DNA from: JADFOB01 sp964651325
GTDB taxonomy: Bacteria > Planctomycetota > Phycisphaerae > UBA1845
Assembly (NCBI GenBank): GCA_964651325.1
Contig: CAZYXP010000149.1
Location: 1 to 9,792 of the forward strand
Reading direction: 5' to 3'
Length of the DNA stretch: 9,792 bases
Shown here: piece after piece, positions 1 to 6,100 of the stretch
How positions within the stretch are numbered: the stretch's first letter is position 1
How the letters are laid out: each line of letters starts with the position of its first letter
Translations under genes and position numbers: made by a program
Notes under the pieces: model-generated
Told to the model about the DNA's origin: nothing
What the model saw: only the letters and a program-made list of their open reading frames with translations
Database searches by the model: none

Positions 1-34
1 GCTGTTACTTACTAGCTACAGGACAGGCTTGGAA

Positions 35-1081
35 ATGATCGACGACTTGCCCCAATTGACGAACGACCTTGTGTCCGCCGGTGAATCAGTGGCGGAAGAT
101 GTGTGGCCTGAAGCGCAGGTATCGGTCATGCGCCGGGCGGGTTGTTTTGGCATGGTGGTGCCCGAGGCCCACGGAGGATGGGGCGCCACTTCGCAGCAGC
201 GATTGAAGCTGTACGAGGCTGTCGCGGCCGGTAGCCTGACTTCGGCCTTGGTATTGACGCAGCACGACGCGGCGGGTGAGTTACTGGCGACCACGACGAA
301 TGCGGCGTTAGCGGCCCGCGTCTTGCCCGGATGCGCCTCCGGCGAACTGCTGCTTACCGTGGGGATTAGCCAACTGACAACTTCGCGCCGCGGCGGCAGC
401 GGCCCCGCGTTGGTGGCCCGTGAAGATGGGGATGATTTTATCCTCGACGGATTCATGCCTTGGGTTACCAGCGCTGCACGGGCGGATCATGTGTTGACCG
501 GTGCCGCTCTTGGAGACGGCAAGCAGATTCTAGCCTGCATTCCCACGGATGCCGCCGGGACGACCGTTGGCGAGCCGGCGCGGTTGCTGGCCTTGACGGG
601 TAGCGGCACCGGAGAAATCCGGTGTGCGGCCGTGCGCGTTATGAGCGATCGGATCGTTCGGGGGCCGGTTGAAGACGTGTTGCGGCGAAGGGCGCCGGTA
701 AAATCCTTGTCGGTGACATTTGTTGGATTGGGGGTCGCGCGTGCGCTGATGCGCGCGATTGATGGATTCGGCGGATCGGGGGGGGCGTTTGCCGAAGCGG
801 TGGAGACGGCGCGTACGCGATGGGCCGAATTGCGCGAACGGGCCTGCGGTTTCGCCGCTGATTCTGATCGGTCGGATCGGGGGATTCCGCGGGTTGAGCT
901 GCGTAGCGAGGTAAACGATCTTGTGGGTCGGCTGGCCAAGACGCTGATGGTCTTGTCGAAAGGGACGGGGTATTTGGCGGGACATCGGGCTCAGCGACTC
1001 TTGCGCGAGGCGATGTTCTTGCTGGTGTGGTCGGCGCCCCCATCGGTTCAGGCGGAAACGCTGCGGCGCATCTGGTTGTGA
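35..1081 (+). CDS. Acyl-CoA dehydrogenase-like protein, catalytic base not found
   Basis: A 348-residue protein from the ATG at 35, resembling the acyl-CoA dehydrogenase (FAD flavoprotein) family. Seen: an N-terminal helical part with GMVVPEAHGGWG, matching the family's G-x-x-VP-x-x-x-GG pattern; a middle beta part with GISQLTTSRR (110-119) where normal members have a TEP/GSD flavin-binding stretch; DGFMPWVTSAARAD (138-151), equivalent to the family's nG-x-K-x-wit-x-a-x-x-Ad; and a helical C-terminus ending REAMFLLVWS (from 324). The usual C-terminal catalytic Glu (as in EGT-type motifs) is not visible, so oxidation of an acyl-CoA is uncertain. Start choice: ATG 35 lies 7 bases after AGGACAGG (20-27); TTG at 29 is an alternative. 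The frame has no stop back to base 2, so a start left of the window is also possible. It is somewhat short for the family (about 380 residues). I recall similar ACAD-like proteins in Planctomycetota. Family assignment fairly firm, function open. Confidence 0.78.
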   Translation: MIDDLPQLTNDLVSAGESVAEDVWPEAQVSVMRRAGCFGMVVPEAHGGWGATSQQRLKLYEAVAAGSLTSALVLTQHDAAGELLATTTNAALAARVLPGCASGELLLTVGISQLTTSRRGGSGPALVAREDGDDFILDGFMPWVTSAARADHVLTGAALGDGKQILACIPTDAAGTTVGEPARLLALTGSGTGEIRCAAVRVMSDRIVRGPVEDVLRRRAPVKSLSVTFVGLGVARALMRAIDGFGGSGGAFAEAVETARTRWAELRERACGFAADSDRSDRGIPRVELRSEVNDLVGRLAKTLMVLSKGTGYLAGHRAQRLLREAMFLLVWSAPPSVQAETLRRIWL

Positions 1082-1149
1082 TTGCGGCTCTGGGCTTTGG
1101 CCGAGCGGACGGGCGCGTTGAAGCGTCACTTCTTCGCCATGAATGGCGG

Positions 1150-1178
1150 TTGACCGGATCGTGCCATCCTGGGATAAT
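1150..1178 (+). promoter_or_regulatory. Sigma70-type promoter of the sigma54 activator gene
   Basis: TTGACC (1150-1155) and GATAAT (1173-1178) are separated by exactly 17 bases. Each hexamer matches the bacterial housekeeping consensus at five of six positions. Transcription would begin near 1185, leaving a leader of about 30 bases before the GTG start at 1217. This is the best promoter match I found in the window. It implies that the activator is made by the housekeeping polymerase separately from the upstream gene. The match is seen directly; the activity is inferred. Confidence 0.6.
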
Positions 1179-1205
1179 CAAAGCGTCGCTTTCCTATCTG
1201 ATTGT

Positions 1206-1210
1206 GAGGT
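1206..1210 (+). promoter_or_regulatory. Ribosome binding site deciding the GTG start at 1217
   Basis: GAGGT lies 6 bases before GTG 1217, complementary to the 3' end of 16S rRNA. It supports this GTG as the start; the residues that follow lead straight into the GAF domain. Confidence 0.6.
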
Positions 1211-1216
1211 CGTGTC

Positions 1217-2740
1217 GTGGAGCATTTGTATCACTCGCTGTCTGCTGCATCGTTGTCCGCATTGACGGAAGCGGCGGCGGCCATCAATTCGTCCCTCGAT
1301 CTGGAATCAGTATGGCGCAAAATGGCGCAGCTTGCCTGCAAAGTGACTCGGGCTGAGGCTAGCAACGTGTTCCGGATTGACGTGGATCAAGCCGCGCTGG
1401 TGCTGGTCGGCGCTTTGGGACATCATCGAGATGCGCTGGTTGGGCGTTCATTCTCGTTAGACAGGGGAATCGCCGGGCGGGTGGTGCACACCCTCGAGCC
1501 GCTGCACGTGCCTGATGTGCAGGCTAGCCGCTATTTCGAGAAGCCCGTCGATGATATCAGCAGCATGCGCACGCGTTCGGCGCTGGCGGTTCCAATGATC
1601 TGTCGCGGTGAACTGTTGGGCGTGATTCAGGTCGTCAATCGGCAGGACGAGCACGACTTCACGGATGGCGATCTTAAGATTCTTCAAGTGTTTGGCGTGT
1701 TGGCGGCGACCGCCGCGCACAACGCTCAAATCCATGATGATCTAAAAACGCGATTCGCGCGCTTGCAGGACAACGTCGCACAGGACCCGGACATCATTGG
1801 ATCTTCCGCGAAGCTCAAGGAGATGATTGACTTGTGTCATCGGGTGGCACCCAGCACGGCCACTGTGCTGATTCTGGGGGAGACGGGCACGGGTAAGGAG
1901 CTGACCGCACGTTATGTGCACAATTGCTCTCGGCGCGCCGCGGGTACTTTTGTGGCCGTGAATTGCGCGGCGATTGCGGAGACGCTCTTGGAGAGCGAGT
2001 TGTTTGGGCACGAGCGGGGTGCGTTTACCGGGGCCGTGGATCCACGGAAGGGATGGTTTGAGCTTGCCAGCGGCGGGACGATCTTTTTGGATGAAATCGG
2101 TGAAATCAGCCGATCGACGCAGGCCAAGCTGTTGCGCGTACTTCAAGAGCGCGAGGTGGTTCGCGTGGGCGGGGCCCGGCCCATTTCGGTCAACGTCCGC
2201 ATCATCGCGGCGACGAATCGCAACCTGAAAAACATGATGCACGACGGCGTCTTTCGCGACGATTTGTACTACCGTCTTTGCGTCTTTCCCATCGAGCTTC
2301 CGCCGCTGCGCGAACGCCGCGAAGATATCCCCGACCTGGTCAACCATTTCGTAGAGCGAAGCACCCATCAGTTTGGAATTCCAGCATTGTCGGTCGGGTC
2401 TGCGGCCATGAAGATGCTTCAGGATTATCATTGGCCCGGCAACATTCGCGAGTTGCAAAATGTGGCGGAGCGATCGGTCCTGATGGTCGATGGTACGGTG
2501 CTAAAACCGAACCACCTGCCACCGGAGATCCAAATGGTCGAGCGCAACGGCAATGGGGCTATTGAGGATTCCAGTACGCTGTTGGGGCAGGAGAAGAGTT
2601 TGATTCTAGGCGCGCTCAAAGAGCATCGGTGGAACCAGTCGAGCGCCGCACGGGCCTTAGGCATCACACGATATCACCTTCGCCATCGTCTCAAGAAATA
2701 CGGCATTCAAAAACCCCACGATACGGCGTCTTCGTCTTAG
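1217..2740 (+). CDS. Sigma54-dependent transcriptional activator (GAF, AAA+, Fis HTH)
   Basis: A 507-residue bacterial enhancer-binding protein that would remodel sigma54 RNA polymerase by ATP hydrolysis. Domains seen in order: a GAF sensor domain (about 10-175); an AAA+ domain from about 192 with Walker A GETGTGKE (221-228), the sigma54-contacting GAFTGA loop (268-273), Walker B IFLDE (289-293), FRDDLYYRL with the arginine-finger region (346-354) and WPGNIREL sensor II (406-413); then a C-terminal Fis-type helix-turn-helix (about 470-497, with AARALGITRYHLRHRLKKYGI-like spacing). All signature motifs are intact, so it should be active. The order matches NifA/NorR-like activators, but the ligand of the GAF domain cannot be read. 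No response-regulator receiver domain is present, so it probably senses a small molecule or partner protein. It has its own promoter at 1150 and a GTG start. Targets are unknown; no clear -24/-12 promoter is visible in the window. The family call is very secure. Confidence 0.96.
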   Translation: MEHLYHSLSAASLSALTEAAAAINSSLDLESVWRKMAQLACKVTRAEASNVFRIDVDQAALVLVGALGHHRDALVGRSFSLDRGIAGRVVHTLEPLHVPDVQASRYFEKPVDDISSMRTRSALAVPMICRGELLGVIQVVNRQDEHDFTDGDLKILQVFGVLAATAAHNAQIHDDLKTRFARLQDNVAQDPDIIGSSAKLKEMIDLCHRVAPSTATVLILGETGTGKELTARYVHNCSRRAAGTFVAVNCAAIAETLLESELFGHERGAFTGAVDPRKGWFELASGGTIFLDEIGEISRSTQAKLLRVLQEREVVRVGGARPISVNVRIIAATNRNLKNMMHDGVFRDDLYYRLCVFPIELPPLRERREDIPDLVNHFVERSTHQFGIPALSVGSAAMKMLQDYHWPGNIRELQNVAERSVLMVDGTVLKPNHLPPEIQMVERNGNGAIEDSSTLLGQEKSLILGALKEHRWNQSSAARALGITRYHLRHRLKKYGIQKPHDTASSS

Positions 2741-2771
2741 CAAAGCGGCCAAGCCAGCCGGCGGCACACCA

Positions 2772-2790
2772 CAACGGGTCGTCAACGGGT
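2772..2790 (+). repeat. Two exact CAACGGGT direct repeats, 11-base period
   Basis: CAACGGGT occurs at 2772-2779 and 2783-2790, separated by CGT. A period of 11 is close to one DNA turn, which would suit two adjacent contacts of one binding protein. It lies 32 bases after the activator stop and about 400 bases before the next gene. Function unknown; it may be chance. Confidence 0.35.
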
Positions 2791-3008
2791 GAATGGCTTG
2801 GTTACGCCGGAGGCCGCCGCATGCGTCCGAGAATACCGGCGAATTCGGCTCGATCTGCGCTATTTCGGCGGAACCAACATGCGCGCACGGCTGTGGAGAT
2901 TCGACCGGTCGGTGCGACGCCCCGTCAGCCCTCGGCCCAATGACCATTGGCCACCCATTAGACGCATTCGGATTGGGAACGCCACGCCGGGATTCAACGT
3001 TCATGTTT

Positions 3009-3047
3009 TCCGTCTGCCAAAGTGAGACGGACAGGCTCCGTCTCGCT
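3009..3047 (+). promoter_or_regulatory. 11-bp hairpin with a competing upstream arm
   Basis: AGTGAGACGGA (3021-3031) pairs with TCCGTCTCGCT (3037-3047) around the loop CAGGC; ten pairs are Watson-Crick and one is G-U. A second copy of TCCGTCT at 3009-3015 can pair instead with the same AGACGGA (3025-3031), so two hairpins exclude each other. No U-run follows, so it is not a standard terminator. The last T of the right arm begins TACAAT (3047-3052), a possible -10 box; GTGAGA at 3022-3027 would be a poor -35 at 19-base spacing. It could be an operator, a leader switch, or a dispersed palindromic repeat. Confidence 0.5.
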
Positions 3048-3078
3048 ACAATGAAATCATGTACTGCGAGAGCTGGAG

Positions 3079-3124
3079 CGATTGGGAGCTTTGCGGCGTA
3101 TGGGCCGATTGGGGCTTGCGGCGT
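3079..3124 (+). repeat. Imperfect direct repeat with CGATTGGG cores
   Basis: CGATTGGGAGCTTTGCGGCG followed by T (3079-3099) and CGATTGGGGCTTGCGGCGT (3106-3124) are two copies with 27-base period that differ by two single-base indels. The cores end about 104 and 77 bases before the start of the giant secreted protein. The same octamer recurs twice upstream of the tricorn-like gene, which suggests shared binding sites. Confidence 0.5.
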
Positions 3125-3174
3125 TGCGACTTGTCGTGTGAAATTCGGGCATGTGCCGACGTTTGTACTTGAAT

Positions 3175-3183
3175 AAGGGGGGG
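3175..3183 (+). promoter_or_regulatory. Purine-rich ribosome binding site deciding ATG 3190
   Basis: AAGGGGGGG ends 6 bases before ATG 3190. The earlier in-frame ATG at 3151 has no such sequence and would put a charged, cysteine-containing stretch ahead of the signal peptide, so 3190 is the preferred start. Confidence 0.55.
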
Positions 3184-3189
3184 CAAAGG

Positions 3190-6100
3190 ATGCATCGCAA
3201 TAAACCTGTTTTTGGATTTGTGGTACTTCTGGTTTTTGTGGGTGGCGCCAGCTTCGTTTCGTCCATTGAGGGCGTTTCCGGGGCAACCGACCTAGCTGAA
3301 CCAGCCACGGCCCCAGCGCCGCAAGCCAAGGGCTCCATTTCTATTTCGAACGTCACGCCGCCAGGGGACTGGTGTCGGTACCCACAGCCGAAAGCGGCGC
3401 GTCCGGCGCCCGCCCAAGGTGGGGTGGCCGCGATTGGCGTCGGTGAAATCGAACCAAACGATACGCCTGCCGAAGCGCAATTGCTTCCATTGGGAACGGG
3501 GGCGGGCCTGGATCGCGATGTCCAGGTGAACGGCAACATTTCATCGAACTTAGATATTGATTACTTCCGATTTGCCGCAGCCAAGGGTGATATTGTAGGC
3601 ATGGCCGCTATTGGGGGAAACAATCCCGACACGGTGCTGACCATTTCCGACCTCGCCGATGCGCTCATCATTGAAAACGACGATCACGGAGGTTTGGCGT
3701 CCATTTATCCGGCGGGTTCTCCGTTTTTCGGTGGGAATACTGGTTTGGATTCGGCATTGACGTGGATTGTGCCGGAGGACGGTGAATACCTTATCAAACT
3801 TCGTTCCTTCAATTCGGCCAGCCAAGGGAGCTACACGCTTTGGATTCGCAGCCGTCGTCCTCGATTCGAGTCGGAGCCCATCCCCTCGGCGCAGGTTATT
3901 TTTCTGGACTTCGATGGCGCGGACCTGAATGTGTTCGACACGTTTGGATTCGGCCCCACCCTGGCGACGCTGTCGCCGCTGTCATCATTCCTAAGCAAGT
4001 GGGGATTGCAAGCGACTGACGAGGATGCCGTGATTGACGCGATCATTGCGGCCGTGGCCGAGAAGCTGGATGACTTGAGGCTGGCCGGGCTCAACGGTGA
4101 TCGCGATTCGGACTCGACCGCCGGGCATTTCGATTACGAGCTGCGTAACAGCCGCGACGACCCCGATTCGTTTGGTTTGCGCAACGTGAGTCGGGTCATC
4201 ATAGGCGGCACGGTTGACGAGTTTGGGCTGGTGACAATAGGGCTGGCTGAATCGATCGATCCGGGCAATTTTGGGGGCGAGGAAACGGCCGTGGTGCTTC
4301 TGGATTTCCTGAGCGAGCCGAGCCCGAATCCCAATTCAATCAACAGCATCCCGCGTGATCCGAGCGTGTCCATCATCGATGCCATCGGGCTCGTCGTCGG
4401 CAGTATTGTGGATCACGAGATCGGGCATTACCTGGGGAACTGGCACACGGACAACCAAAACGGCGTGCACTGCATCATGGATGCAGGGGGATTTATTCAA
4501 GAGAACATTGCGGGCGTCGGCGAGGACGGCGTCCTGGGGACCGCGGACGACGCAGACCCGGGTTTTGTCGAAGATACGTACATCCTAGGAGAAAACGTCG
4601 CCTTAGGAAGCGAGCGGACGGATGTTCGAATGGCGTTTGGTTTTTCGACCGGCACCGCGTGCCCGAGCCGATTCCATTTTGAGGATTTTGAGAACGGTTT
4701 GGGCGGATACGTGATCGATGACGGCGGGCCGACCGGCAACGGCTTGTGGCACCTGACCACGACCTGCGAATCGGCAACAGGATTGCACTCGACGCCATCG
4801 TCGCTTTATTACGGCAGCGACGGGGCATGCGACTACGACGCGGGCGTCAGCTTCGGCACAGTGACCTCGCCGCCGATCGATCTTTCCGCGGCCAGTGGAA
4901 CCGTGGAGCTGTCGTTTCGATACTTGCTGGAGACGGAAGGCAATCCCGAGAACTTCGACCAGGTCTTCGTGGCCCGTAGCCGGAACGGCGGACCGTTCAT
5001 CTTGGTTGCCTCGAATTTGGTTGGCATTGGCTCGTCGCTCACTGATCCCACTTCCGGATGGGCGGACGTTGCGATCGATCTTTCGGACGTTGCGGGATCT
5101 CAGATTCAACTCCAGTGGAGTTTCTTCACGGTCGACGCCAACTCCAATGGGTTTCGTGGATTCTATGTGGACGACGTATCGTTGTGTGCGGATTCAACGT
5201 GCCAGCCGCCGCTTGAACCCAGTATCCCCGGTCCGCCGGATGGTGCGGTGGATCAACCCACGGATGTCTTGCTGACGTGGGAAGGCGGCGTACAGGAGCC
5301 GATCGTCATTACGTTCGACGAGTTGCCTTTGGGCACGCCGGTAGACGGCGCGGTGATCGAACCGGTTACGTTCGGCTTTGCGTTGGGCGATGCGACGATC
5401 ACGATGACTGGACCGGGTGAGACCGAGTTCATCGCGCCGCCGAACATGGAGGGAGACAGTGCAGGAACCGTCGCGATTGAGTTTTCCGCCCCTGTGTTCG
5501 CCGTTTCGTATGCGTTCGCGATGAATACTTCTGAGCCCGCGGCCAATGCCACGACGATCACCCTGTTTGACCAAGACGGTCTGGCGTTGATCGCCGTCTC
5601 GGCGGATGCGGTGCCGGGCGAGTTCTTTCCGGCCGAAGGACAGAACATCGCCTCCACCAACGTAGGCGCATCGTCGGCGACCATCACGTTTGATCATCCA
5701 GCGGCCCAGCGGTTCGTATTGGACAACCTGGCGATTTCTCCTTTGCCCATGGCCAACGCGTCCACCGCTCCCGCACGCACGCTGCTTGCAACCGACGGAC
5801 GCAAGCGCCCCGTAGGAGCGGCTCAGGCGGCTCAACCGGGGTCATCGTTGTGGCCTAAGGCGCCTGCGCCGCATGTGATCGAACCGGAGGGATTCGCGTG
5901 CGGCACAGAACATCCCAACGAGCATTTCAAGCGGTTCCGCGCGGAAGTGGACGCGGGATTGATTCCTGACCCGGCCAAGAAGGTATTGCCGAAGGTGGCA
6001 CCGCGTACGCAATTTGGCCCGGCGGGCAAAGCGATCGCCGGTGGCCCCACCGTCCCGGTCGTTACCGCCGACGACATATTCCTGTTTGAGGATACCGCGG

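Larger units (their letters stand above)
2741..3189. other. Intergenic region with repeats and hairpin, no supported gene
   Basis: 449 bases between the sigma54 activator and the giant secreted protein. Open frames on both strands here (for example + 2793-3176 and - 2657-3286) have no recognisable domain, weak start signals or overlap real genes, so I do not call them. The gap holds the CAACGGGT direct repeats (2772-2790), a strong hairpin with an alternative upstream partner (3009-3047), a TACAAT box at 3047-3052 and the CGATTGGG-containing repeats (3079-3124). I see no U-tract terminator for the activator gene. Confidence 0.6.

Noticed and set aside
1082..1110. Weak inverted repeat after the first gene as a terminator
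   Set aside because: Only three to four paired bases with mismatches and no U-run.
530..1181. Overlapping long - strand frames opposite the acyl-CoA dehydrogenase-like gene
   Set aside because: Arg/Pro-rich composition typical of antisense frames of a GC-rich gene; no domains.
3021..3047. The hairpin as an intrinsic terminator of the sigma54 activator gene
   Set aside because: Lies 280 bases after the stop and has no U-run on either strand.
3111..3127. Possible sigma54 -24/-12 promoter (GG ... TTGC)
   Set aside because: The GG-to-GC spacing is 11 rather than the required 10, and the flanking bases do not match the consensus.
2793..3176. 127-codon open frame on the + strand filling the gap
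   Set aside because: No domain, no convincing ribosome site, and it runs through the hairpin and direct repeats.
3151..3189. ATG 3151 as the start of the giant protein
   Set aside because: No ribosome site upstream, and it adds 13 residues ahead of a complete signal peptide that starts at 3190.
2657..3286. 209-codon open frame on the - strand
   Set aside because: It overlaps the ends of two well-supported + genes and has no recognisable domain; a GC-rich shadow frame.
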